This document shows, piece after piece, positions 48,101 to 59,040 of a DNA stretch of 64,000 bases (positions within the stretch are counted from its first letter, which is position 1; the number at the start of each line of letters is the position of its first letter). Below the pieces are notes generated by a model. It saw only the letters and a list, made by a program, of their open reading frames with translations. It had not been told where the DNA came from and searched no databases. Source of the DNA: Marsupella aquatica. Its lineage: Eukaryota; Marchantiophyta. The position numbers and the translations under genes are program-made. Where the stretch lies: positions 23,250,001 through 23,314,000 of the forward strand of contig OZ316892.1 in the NCBI GenBank assembly GCA_973895155.1. Reading direction: 5' to 3'.

Positions 48101-51100
48101 TAAACGGTGCCCAGAAAGTTCAATGGAAGGGATAGTTGGAAGAGGAGGCCATTGACCATAACCTGCAGCAGCAAGGACGTGTCTAATCATATCACTTATT
48201 CATGAACGGTTGAAAAAGCACATGCCGGAAGCTACAGGGAGAAAGTGAATCAAAGGAGACGATGTTTATCCTCTTGGTGCCGCGTAGGGCAACATTCAAG
48301 CAATGAGAACATGTGATGGTTCTAGATTCAGATATACAGCACGAAAACCTAAAGCAATAACAATTTCCAATTTGGATATCAACAAGTTGACCGAATTCGA
48401 TTGCGTCTTTTTAGCTCTTTCAGTAATTAAACTTACCAAGTCTCCGACGGTCATTTGGCCACTCATAATGCCATTCCCACACATGACCATGGCAATTGAT
48501 AAGGCGGCACTAAATATTAGATTCTGTCCCAAATTAAGTGCTGATAGACTGCTTTGTGTTTTTAGAGATGCCTCCTCGTATTCTGAAACAGTCAATCAAA
48601 AGGACATTATTGAACAAAGCTAGAGGCCGCCGCCACAGGAAAACTTCAGATTTGTGTTCCATCGTTTCCTAAAGCTTGGGGAAGCCGTCAGAGTGAGAAT
48701 GGCCATTTAAACACAGATGCTGACTTGCAATGTGTAAATTTGCACTAGAGGTTGCAAAGGCCCAATTCTCATGACCTACAAATGGCTTTGGGTAAACGTT
48801 TGCATGGTAAACCAAAAAACAGCGCCCCAGTACATGCTGTAGACTAATGTGATGAAGAAGATAGAAGACCCACTCTTCAAAGATGAGTCGTACAGGTCAA
48901 CTTCATGCTCCTCATTGTTGAAGTATTGGACTGTCTGCAATCATCCCTACCACTTTGCTGTCATGATTTCAAATACGCTACATCGCATGAAACATCCTTC
49001 CGCATTCCAAAAATTCCATTATGATCTCATAGCTGACTTTAACTAACCTCATAGTTGAGGAGTGAGTCAGTAGCCCGCGAGGTGGCAGTATTATCAGCTT
49101 TGTTCATGTCCTGTCTGAACTTCGTGCGCCACTGTTTCATACAATTTAAAAATCTTAAATGTCGAGCTCGAACCTATCTGAATTAGTGGGGAGATTGTCC
49201 TGGACCAACCCCTGATGTTCAGAAACTTGTTCAGGCAACAGAATTAGAAGCCACCAGTGATCTGAAATCGTGGAAAAATCAACTTTTAAGCATGTTTCAC
49301 GTATCCTCCAAGAGTAAACAGCCTGTAGAGCCAAAAGAGCTCGAGTACGAGCTACAAACGTCACCAGAGAAAGGAACATCTAGAACTTCCAGACAGCTCA
49401 GTACATGATTTAAGGAAGATTGCGAATTGCATAAAGTTAAAACCAGAGTTGTAAGCGAAAAGACCTGGGTTACACTCAACGTGAATATTGTGTAGGCTGA
49501 AACGGTGATAGCTGTCACCCACGCAAATGGAGCTCCAAACTTGTATGCTAATATACCAGCCACCAAAGATATCTGGCAGGCCAGCACTCTAGTCATCGTT
49601 CTCACATGTGAAAGCAACTCATTCAAGAACCGGGGCCACTAAACTTCACCTCCAACCTCAAACTTCGGACTCTTAGTAAAATATGAGCCAGCATTCTAAC
49701 AAGCAATAGAAGAAGGTCGTCATTGAAACTCATCAAAGGAGAAAGAATGAAAAAGCCAACCTCCAAGATGGTCGGCACAACATTAAAAACCATTGATGTA
49801 AGAATAAAATTAATGGCTCGAGTTCCTCGTTCAATTGTGCGATTCAAAGCTCCTGTTTCTCGACTGCAACCATCCTTTCGCAATATGTAAATAGTTCCCA
49901 GCATGCGAGTTTCATGTCTTCTCGGATCAGGCCCGAACTTCTAATTGAGATGATGCCGTCAAGGATGCAATGCTTTCGATGGCACCTGACTACTATGAGC
50001 ATTTGAGGAAAACAATTGCATGAGAAAGTGGGCAAGAAGTAAGACCTCAAGTGGTATTTGAGATCTAGTTGGTGCAAGTGTGCGAAAACCTGAACATTAC
50101 AAATTGACAAAAAGTAAGCTAATAGGACATTCTTATTAGAACCTAAACTAAGCTTTATACCAATCAAACAGGACACAGGACATTTGGAGAGAGCGGCCAT
50201 TCGAACCTTCTTGGCAACTGTTCGAATGGTTCCCTGGGCCACTTTTGCAAAGACAGTATTGCGAAATTCTGAAACCCAACAGTTAAGGCAGATTCAGTTC
50301 AGCCAGAAATTCGGATTTATGCTAAACACGTTGGAAATATAATGCACCCAGTTTGGCATCAAACATTTGACATGAGCCTACCTAGATGCACGATCGCTCT
50401 GTCCACAAACGCTAAACCTAACCAATTCATTCTAGACTTTACCGGATAACATAGAAACCTATTGCCAAATCAGTACCGTTGCACGCTGCAGCACCAGCGC
50501 GTGCAATGCCATATCCGAGTAGAGCTGCTGTGGGAGTTCCCAAAAATGCAAAGAGCATAGCATTTTCACTTATTGTGGCAGCAGCCGTTGCTCCTGTTGC
50601 TCCCACAGCTGTTGACAGACTATCGATGGCATATTTAAAAAGAAAGGGGACTTGGACATTCAAGACCTACATGGCAACCAAATAACGTAAGTGGATGAAA
50701 ACGAGACCCAAAGCAGTGTTGGGAAATATAACACCTACAGGTCCCCGACAATTGTTACAGCAGCAAGAAGGATTTTAAAATTAGACAAACAGTACTAATG
50801 GCTAAACACGACCAGCTTGGTTTGCTGGACATTTCTAGCTGCAAAGAGTGTCGCCCATCATTCCTGACAATCTGACTATGAGTTCGTTTTGACCATGATT
50901 GTGGGTCTCATACATTCTAAAGCTGGTAAAATCACCAGGAGCACCTGTTGCATACCTTGGATCCTACCAAAAGGCCCAGGGCAATAAGAACTCGCCTGCG
51001 AAACTCAGGATTGTCATGGGGCCACAGATATGATGAGAGAGTACGTAGAATCTCCAAATCTGCCTCATTCTCAGATTTTTCCTTTACGAGTGTGGTTGTT

Positions 51101-52491
51101 TGCGACTGTATCCCGGGCACATTCGGTGAAGCTCTCGAATTGGTGGAAGTTGAAGCTGACCTTGATCGGATCTACTTGCATTGAAATGGACATTGAAGAC
51201 GCAATTGTCAAATTTCTGCTTTGAAGCTATGACTCAAAACTTCTGCCATTGATGTCTGACACTTTAATAAGTAGCGCAAGCGCCCAGAGAGGCATGGCTG
51301 TGTGGTAGCTCACTTGAGTGGAGACGGATAGGTCTTGGGTTCAATTGTTGTGACTGAGTGTTCCCTTTCTGTGAGGTTACACAAATTTCCATTCAGAAAA
51401 AACATATTAAAAAAAGAAAAAAAGTGCCCCAAGCATTTCTCAAGTAAGAAAGCTGTGCCATCGCTCTTAAGGTCCACGAGAAGGTGGTGGGTAGACGAGC
51501 CTGCGAGGGGAAATGAACTTTCGGAAATCGAATGTGACTTTGTCCGGTTTATTTCAGTCTCAAGCATTTGGAAGAAATTAACACGTCGCTCACCATGCCT
51601 GTTATCTCTTCTTAAATATTCTTGAGGTGCCTTGACAGAAGCAATTCAGATAACTTTCGAGCATTGATGAGAGGAGGAATCTTCCTATATCTCCAGTAGA
51701 CCTCCATTGTCTCTAAGCTCCTGGAGATGGTTTGTTAACTTTCCATCCCATCCCCTTTCTTCAATTTGAAAGGCAAGGGACACGAGGTGTTTTCTCTACC
51801 GACCAGCATGAGATTAGAAACAAAGAGGCAATCCACACACCTAGGGAAACTAAATTCTTAGGTACATATTGGGATATGAACTAGGTCATCTACCGCTGCA
51901 CCACTTCGGAGAAGGGAGGAGGGAGCTTACAGAGAAGTTAGAAGACCGGAATTTCGACGATCCAGAAGTGCCGAGCCCCAATCCTTCGGCCAATAGATAC
52001 CCGGCGGAAGACCTTTGTAACAGCGCGCCTCTTGCCTCCCAACTATCACTCCAAGTCTTGAAGGTGAATTCACCTGTGTCTTCCTCCAACTCCAAATTTC
52101 CTTCCATGTTTGAGATTGCAAGACGACCCCGCCCATCGATTGACCTGGTGTGCACTAATCCTCGTAGATTGCGCCCTAAATCCTGTTCAATCTGCAAGGA
52201 ATTCCTGTCCTGACACACACCCCAATGGCTCGCCGGGCTCCATGCTACCGACTTCCTCAGGGAATGGAGCCTAGCCTCTAGGAGACCTACGGTTGTGATT
52301 CCACGATCATCGACCGCTCGTTGTGCTCCAATTGAAGAACTGTGCACATTCCTGCCAAAATTCCGAGCAGTGCTATTGTATTCCTGCTGTTGCACCTCCC
52401 CACGGGCACCAGCCGCTGGATTTCTGCCTCCGCTTCTCCTACATTTGAGGCCCTTCTCGATGAGTGCCTGCCGCACCTTTTGCATTCCCAT
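45154..52491 (-). CDS. ATM3: ATM-type mitochondrial ABC half-transporter (ABCB family)
   Basis: Nineteen exons join in phase: 52491-51931, 51171-50956, 50666-50477, 50268-50207, 50089-50046, 49863-49761, 49572-49465, 49131-49048, 48934-48874, 48582-48437, 48162-48046, 47775-47690, 47316-47228, 46825-46770, 46293-46213, 46080-46015, 45852-45760, 45638-45574 and 45289-45154, about 788 residues. The first about 190 residues are Arg/Ser-rich, as expected of a mitochondrial presequence. The core matches plant ATM3/ABCB25: [53 protein letters not shown], Walker A GTSGSGKST (about 617-625), VVPQDT, signature LSGGEKQ, Walker [10 protein letters not shown] and the H-loop FIAHRLTT. The family sits in the inner mitochondrial membrane and exports a glutathione/sulfur compound for cytosolic Fe-S and Moco assembly. 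Oddities are a duplicated Walker A exon and no good exon for the final 40 or so residues. Without splicing after 45154, translation would stop at 45013. Confidence 0.92.
46591..46850 (-). repeat. Tandem 130-bp duplication containing the Walker A exon
   Basis: Units 46721-46850 and 46591-46720 are about 90% alike, and each holds a complete 56-nt exon with an acceptor and a donor. The upstream exon (46825-46770) begins GGAAGTCT, giving GKST, and ends at GTATGA. The downstream exon (46695-46640) begins GGAATTCT, giving GNST, and ends at GTCTGA. The rest of the encoded peptide, [16 protein letters not shown], is the same. As 56 is not a multiple of three, including both shifts the frame. Confidence 0.9.
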
Positions 52492-52700
52492 CGAGTGCGT
52501 CCTCAGCTTTCATACACCCCTGTTACTCACTCACTCACTCACTCACTCACTCACCTGGACCTTATCTGTCGCTCCTTAGCTTCAATTCGATCAGGGTGGT
52601 CAATCTCTGGGCTTGAAATTGATGTGTCAGTCAGTCAGTCAATCAATCAATCAATCAATCAATCAAGTACCTCTGTGACTAACTCTCGCTGATAAGCTCA
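52492..52700 (-). promoter_or_regulatory. 5' flank of ABC transporter gene with compound microsatellites
   Basis: (TCAC)n at 52525-52554 is followed, 70 bases further from the gene, by (TCAG)n that passes into (TCAA)n at 52626-52666 on the plus strand. The start ATG is 52491, so these lie in the leader or core promoter. No TATA element is assigned. Confidence 0.5.
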
Positions 52701-55700
52701 TTCAGTTATGCCCCCGTCCCTCACCCACCCTCCTCTTCACCTCCTTTGTCACCATGTCACTCCAATTCAGCAAGGCATTGTACTACTACATTCATAGGTA
52801 GAGAGAGTGAACAGACTCCTCCATCCGCCCTGCGAACCTTTGTGGGCTTTCCACAGTTCCAGACATTGGCATCCTCCCTGGTCCTCCTACAAAACATTCA
52901 AACACATACATCTACAGAACAGTAATTTATATCTTTAATCAGCTGTCCCCTGCCTCTTCTTCATCGAGTGCGTCAATCAGACAGCCAACCCAAAGATGGA
53001 GAGCTGATTCCTTCCTCAACTCTTCCTGTCACTCAATTCTAATAGAAACAACGACTTACTGAAGAAATAAAGAGAGTGACGCCGTCCTCTCAGCTCTCAT
53101 ACCTCAAATCAAGGACCAAAAACCAGAAAGAGGATGCCAGCTACAACTGCGTTTGCAGTACTTCCCTCATCCCCACCAACCCAAATTTCAGAATGCACTT
53201 TTCTCAACGAGCTGCTCATGTCACAACTACTAGTGAGAATCTTCAACAGTGATACACAGATACATTCATTTGGACTAGATACCTGCTGCACGACAGTTCT
53301 GTACAGCTGATCTGATTGTGTCACTTCGTTGGAAACAGACGTTATCCAACTGATTGATTATGTCATCGCCATGAAGGCTACTGGTGTACCTCAGAGCGCT
53401 GTCCGTAGGGGCACTGGTCCGGTTGTCCCAGCCGTTAGGGGCAAGGGTGTACTTATTAGGATGGGCGGTGATGGGGGGGCGCTTTTACTTCTGGAAGATA
53501 TCTCAGCCGTTCATATGTGATTCAGGGCCCCACAACCACTACTCTCTGTGAACGACCTTGACGGGACTCACTGATGAGACCTTCCAATTAAGGGACAGGG
53601 TGTACCTGAAATGGAGGACCACCCCAGCTTACTGTCACACCTGGCGGAGAAGATGTAGTGGCCCCACCAATAGATTACATTTACAGTAGGTTGAGGGCAT
53701 GCTAGGGGTAAGACATGTGAGACCAGCAGCTCCTGTTTGTGGCCGAGTCCTGCCATCAGTAGGGCATCTCAAATCTCTTTGTTTTGCCTCCGGTCGAGGT
53801 CAAGGGCGTTTTCCCGGAAATAAAGTGGCCGACATTAAAAGAGTTTTTCATGACCAAAACTGAAAAATTTGTGACTGGAGACCAGTACTGGTACTTCCGG
53901 GCTAGAGTTTTCTGTGTGTACCTCAATGTTTTGAGACACCATCGTAGAAGTTTGCTAGTTGAACTCAAATTGGCATCATTCCAGCTCTGAAGGGAAGTTG
54001 TATTGCACCAGTGCCTGCATTTGAAGATGAGGGACACTTGCACCTCTATTCAGATGTGAACATGAGCCTAGGCGGTTTGGCAGCACTTGCAAATCAAGTT
54101 TGGCAAGTTGGAAAAGGGTCAGATAGTGTGGTGGAGACAATCACTTTGTGCTTGAGCAATATGGACACAATATCACCCCATGCAGCAGTGGTGGACAGCA
54201 AGGTCATGTTGACAGTAGTAGGCACATTTTGAGGCTAGATTCAACAAACCTACAGTAGTTGAATTAATGTAGTCAATGGTGTGGGTGTTCTTATATACCA
54301 ATAGGCCAAAGACCCTGCAAGGATCACAAGGCTACCATTGCCCTCCAGTTTGTCATTTCTGACATGACACCCATTTCTAAATTCTGAGAGGCAACTGGTA
54401 CTAAGTCAAGTTTTCACCATGTGTGAGGGACAGGTGATCCTTATGAACATTTTCTTAAATCTTACTATAAAGCGCCAACTGAAGCCTACTCGTAGGGCTA
54501 CAGTCTAGAGAGGAGCCTCTAGACCGTAACTCCCAACACAGTCAAAACTAATAATGAGGTTCAATAAGGTTAAAATTTTAAATGAGGATGGACAAAACTG
54601 ACATTAACTCTAAAAAATACAACACTGAAATGAAGATGGACAAAAAACAAGGATGGAGCAAAGACTAACCAAAATAACACATTTTAATTTTATTGTGCAG
54701 ATTTTTCTTCATATCTATTTACTTTCAAGGAACGGGTCATGGGGCTAGTTTCAAAAATTCACTAGATTCCACCCTTTGAAAAGCATTCACCATATTTGGC
54801 CGGCAAAACTCAGCTAGGTTTCTGTATTCCATTAGCAAATTTCTCACCTAACCATAGATCCGACTAGTTATAATCTAATTGGGTATCCCTAAATTTAGGA
54901 AGATCTGACAGCCACAAATTGATCTTGGAAAACTAGACAAAAAATATTTGTAACATCCTCTCCTTTACACAAGCCAGGTGACATATGCCATCCCTGCAAA
55001 AAAGAAAAAAACCTTAACCAGGCCCTTGACCAAATCTACATGGTCACAATTGCTAAAAAATAATGGTTTGACAAAGCAATGTACAAGATGGTTTCAAATA
55101 TGTCCCGGTTATTTTCTAAGTATAATTTCCAACAATAGGTTCTGGGTCCATTTTTTGGGACCCCATCACTTCAACTGAAAAATGGTACTTATGTGAGTTT
55201 GAATAAAGTTGGTACTAAGGGTGTAGTATCACACTAGGGACATAAATAAACATTTAAGATCCAAAACTCGGTATTCCCATGGAAGAACATGTAAGGAATG
55301 ATTTTCTATGATTTAGCACTTATGAATATATAAGGTAACAAAAACACAAAGGTGAGCCTTTTACTATGGTTGCTAAGCAAGGCATAGTTTTAAATGTCTG
55401 CTTGACATTAAAAATAAAATTAACAAATGAAAACAATTAATAAAAATGAAAATCTTGAGGTATGGTGAGGGAGTTAGGAAACAACCAAGGTGACTCCTCA
55501 ACATAATTTCATTTGATATCATTTAGGTGGTATATCTGCAAGAACATTTTTGGAAAGGATTACGGTACTAGGATGATTACTAAAATGCCTTCAACATGTC
55601 TCAACTTTTCCTTCCAAGGTACTGAGTGGAGACTAGTAATCAATCACTTCTGTATCCAATTAGTACTTTGTGTCACAAATAAGAGACACCGTCATAATCA

Positions 55701-57398
55701 AATTTGAAGCCATAAGTAATTGATGAGTAACAATCTTTGCATCCCGTGCACAAGCAATGTCACGTCAAAAACTATGCATCAAGAACTAAAAAATATGTGA
55801 AACATCACCAACAAGGAATCTATTTCCACATACTCAAAAGATTTAACAATCACAATAATTTTACTTCAAGGGTCCAAACTTCTCATTCATTTAGACTTGA
55901 AGGGGGAAAAATTCCTTTGTATTAAGTACTCATATGCAATGGAGTGCTTGCTACAAATGGAGGTAACAAAGTTGCAATCTTGCAACTGAGTGCTCATGAA
56001 ATTTCTTCACATTAAAAGTGACATAAATTCAACTACATATAGGGTGGCAGGAACTAAAGGGAAAAGAGATAATGAAAGGACATGCCCTTTCATATCTCAA
56101 GGATCATAAACTAAAGTAAAAAGTATGAAAATATGCTATAAGAGTACTCAAGGTTCATTAGAATGTTGCTGGAATGAAAAACTAACCAAAAGTTATCCCT
56201 AGTGTAAACTGGAGTAAAAGTGTTTTTTGTACTTTTGTGGTAAAACTAATAAATAGTGAGTTTATCAGAATTTTAATTTCTAACATAAAGGTAAGAATGA
56301 GATTTTTCTGAGGTGTCTAAGTGCCTTAATAAAATCGATGAAAAGTGTTGTCGGATAAAAAATACACTGTTTCGGAAAATTTTCTAAGTGTCGGAAGCGC
56401 CGTTGCGCCTTTGCGCAATCACGCTTTTTACAAAACTAAAAATGCTATAACTTCTAAACTACATGTTGGTTTTGGCTGATATTTTCAAGGGAGGGTCTGC
56501 TACATAAGGGTTATCATAACTATTTAACAAAAATGGTGGAGATTGACTAATCTTGATTATTATCGTAGGAGAGCTAATCTTGTTGGAGTAGTGCTGTCTG
56601 GTCCGGTTGCTGAACTCTTGTGCAGGTATTTTCTTGCATAGCTTCTTGAATTATATCCATGTCTTGAGCGTGATGTCGATAGAAAGGTAAAGACTTTCGT
56701 TGTTGTTCAAGATCCAGAACAGGAAGTAGTCTTCGGTGTAGCATGACATTAGGTAAAGTGTTCAGTTGATCTAAATTGTTACAAAAAGTAACTATATTGC
56801 ACCTTTGACTTAGAAAAAGTTTAAAATATATATTTTTTTCTATCATTTTTAACTAATGTATTATATTACAAAGGGTCCCTTTACAAGATAGGGGCACATT
56901 GTCTCCTACTCATTCACTCTAAGATTAGATCTAGGCCGGGTAATGAATGGAAACTGCTGTTGGCTTTACAACACATTGGGCCCACTCAGGTTTGGTGTCT
57001 ACCAATCTGACATGGCAAGCATGCAGTGGTCCAAGTAAATGTTGATGTAGAGTGTTTATTAAGTTTGTTTAAAAGTTTAGACCACCTCCAGCCGTGGTTG
57101 AAACATTTCCAAGTTTTGGCTCCATCATTGAAGGTATTTGCATTTATTGAAGTTAGTTTCAAAAGATCTTTGGTATGGAGTCTATGTTTACAAGAAGAAT
57201 TGGCCCTACAATTTGCTATGGTGAAAAAGTTCACAAGTGCCTTCATTGTCTTGTAAAGCCACCCTGAGGTGAATTTGAAAAAATTTCAGCCAAAAATTAG
57301 ACTGATACGTAGCGAGGGTGAATCCAGACCATTGATTTAGACCATTCATATATCACCCTTATTTTGAACGTTCGTCTTGACCCTCGCTACTATTTCGG
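52701..57398. other. Long AT-rich intergenic region, no gene recognised
   Basis: Short frames occur, for example 53329-53520, 53784-53990 and 54011-54232 on the plus strand. They could be exons or remnants of one degraded gene, but I recognise no domain and could not chain them. From 54,250 to 57,000 the sequence is markedly AT-rich and featureless. Confidence 0.45.
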
Positions 57399-57850
57399 GT
57401 ACTATCCCCTAATTTTGAAGTTCGCCTTTACAAGAAAGGAAGAAAAGCAATACCATCCTCTTATTAATCTGAACATTTGTAGTGACAGAGTAATAAAAAG
57501 CTGAAATAAGGAAATGAGCATTTGTAGTGACAAAGTAATAAAAAGTTGATTTAAGGAAATGAACATTTGTGACAAAGTAATCAAAAGTTAAGGAAATGAA
57601 CATTTGTAGTGACAAAGTAATCAAAAGTTGAGTTAATGAAATGAACATTTGTAGTGACAAAGTAATCAAAAGTTGATTTAAGGAAATGGACATTTGTAGT
57701 GACAAAGTAATCAAAAGTTGAGTTAAGGAAATGAACATTTGTAGTGACAAAGTAATCAAAAAGTTGATTTAAGGAAAATGATAGTCAGGCTACTATCCCC
57801 TTATTTTAAACCTTAGTCTTTACAAGAAAGGAAGAACAGCAAAACCGTCC
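57399..57850. repeat. 45-bp minisatellite between direct repeats
   Basis: Seven tandem copies of 'gaacatttgtagtgacaaag' + 'taatcaaaagttgatttaag' + 'gaaat' (about 45 bp; one copy shortened) fill 57471-57779. On either side stands a copy of a segment of about 57 bp: 57399-57455 and 57790-57850, both running 'tactatccccttatttt'-like through 'ttacaagaaaggaagaa' to 'accatcc' or 'accgtcc'. Open frames on the minus strand here only reflect the repeat. Confidence 0.92.
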
Positions 57851-58470
57851 ATTCGATTCGTCGATGCTCTCTCGTCAAGCTTCGTCATTCTTTTGCTCTC
57901 TGTGTCGTCGTCTCGTCCCTCCTTCCGACCTTCCCTCTTTGACAACGCTTCTGTCCCCATTATTGTCACCACAATCTCTTCTTTCATTCGACCCAGCGAT
58001 CGGTCGATTCTCGTAGCCATGTCGCGGGTTTTCCAATAACATCAGAATCGTCCGATTTCATGTCCGTTTCGTTTTCATTTTCCTCTTTCTCTTCTCGCCT
58101 TCGTCGTTGTTGTCGACTGTTGCTGAAGAATTAGGGTTTGGTGGTTGGGGAGGGGAAATTGAAATTAATTAAGCGGATGCTATTTGGAATCGGGTGGAGC
58201 TCTTCGAGTCGAGTCGAGCTTTGTGGGGTTTCTGTGAATGTGATGGTGGTGGCCTTGTAGTGTTGGTATCACTTCGGCACACACGGAAAGGTGAAAAGTA
58301 GGGTTTGCCTGACTGGCTAGGGGACGGTCTCGTGTAGGTTGGAGACGGAATTTTGATGAAGGAAATGGTGGCGGTGTAGTGTTTCGCCATCACTTGGGCA
58401 CGAACGGGCCGGTGAAGCGGATTCTTGACATCCATCGAGCGCCGTTAGCGCCACCTAGAGGTCCGTGACG
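57851..58470 (+). promoter_or_regulatory. Promoter and 5' leader of ERH, with telo-box
   Basis: C/T-rich sequence at 57850-58110 leads into 'ttagggttt' at 58131-58139, a telo-box in reverse orientation, with another 'tagggttt' at about 58298. Telo-boxes are common near the start sites of plant genes for translation and cell proliferation. The transcription start is not determined. Confidence 0.5.
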
Positions 58471-58791
58471 ATGGCCCAAAATAGGCACACAATCGTGCTC
58501 ATGCAGCCGATGACGAACAGGGCGACGCGAACGTTCATGGACTACAACAGTGTGTCGGCAGCGATGGATGGCATTTGCGGACTGTTCGAGAAGAAGCTGA
58601 AGGATCTGAATCCTCAACTGCGCAACATCACTTACGATATCACAGACCTTTACAAGTTTATCGACTCGTTGACGGACCTCAGCGCTCTTGTCTTCGACCC
58701 TGCTCTCAACGCGTATATTCCATACGATCGGCAATGGATTAAGCAGCGTGCATTTCAGCACCTAAAGAAGCTTGCAGGGCAATCCGGCTGA
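58471..58791 (+). CDS. ERH: Enhancer of rudimentary homologue (ERH)
   Basis: An intronless frame encodes 106 residues, close to the 104 of animal ERH, starting at ATG 58471 (MAQNRHTIVLMQP). A GTG two codons upstream is ignored. The whole protein matches the family: HTIVLMQP, the TFMDYNSVSAAMDGIC helix, the LNPQLRNITYDITDLYKFID strand-helix, LSALVF, and YDRQWIKQRAFQHL near the C-terminus. ERH is a small dimeric nuclear protein that in animals and fission yeast works with RNA-processing and RNA-elimination partners. Its plant role is less defined, so any function beyond 'ERH fold, RNA-linked' is inference. Confidence 0.97.
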   Translation: MAQNRHTIVLMQPMTNRATRTFMDYNSVSAAMDGICGLFEKKLKDLNPQLRNITYDITDLYKFIDSLTDLSALVFDPALNAYIPYDRQWIKQRAFQHLKKLAGQSG

Positions 58792-58904
58792 TGGATGCGG
58801 CGGACGGGAGGGCGTGTTGGTGACTCAGGATTGCAGCTGAGCTATTCAAGGTTTCTTTACATTTGCATCGGTGGGGAAAAATAGAGACATGCTTCTGTTG
58901 TGAG

Positions 58905-59040
58905 TGAAGTTTCCCTCGTGGTCTTTGTGGACCCTTTGGTTTGAGAGATTGTGGTGATCGAGCCACCGAGATGATGGGGAGGCACCGAATTATTGTTTTT
59001 CCCCCGTGGTCTTTTTGGACCCTTCGGTTTGAGTAGTATA
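58905..59040 (+). repeat. Short direct repeat in ERH 3' region
   Basis: 'cgtggtctttgtggacccttt' and 'cgtggtctttttggacccttc', each followed by 'ggtttgag', occur at about 58917 and 59003, 86 bp apart. They lie in the probable 3' UTR. Confidence 0.75.

Noticed and set aside
53329-54232. A possible degraded protein-coding gene on the plus strand
   Set aside because: Three short frames look mildly protein-like but share no recognisable domain, and I could not link them by consistent splice sites.
57402-57759. Minus-strand frames with a repeated LITLSLQMFIS peptide
   Set aside because: They are translation of the 45-bp minisatellite, not a gene.
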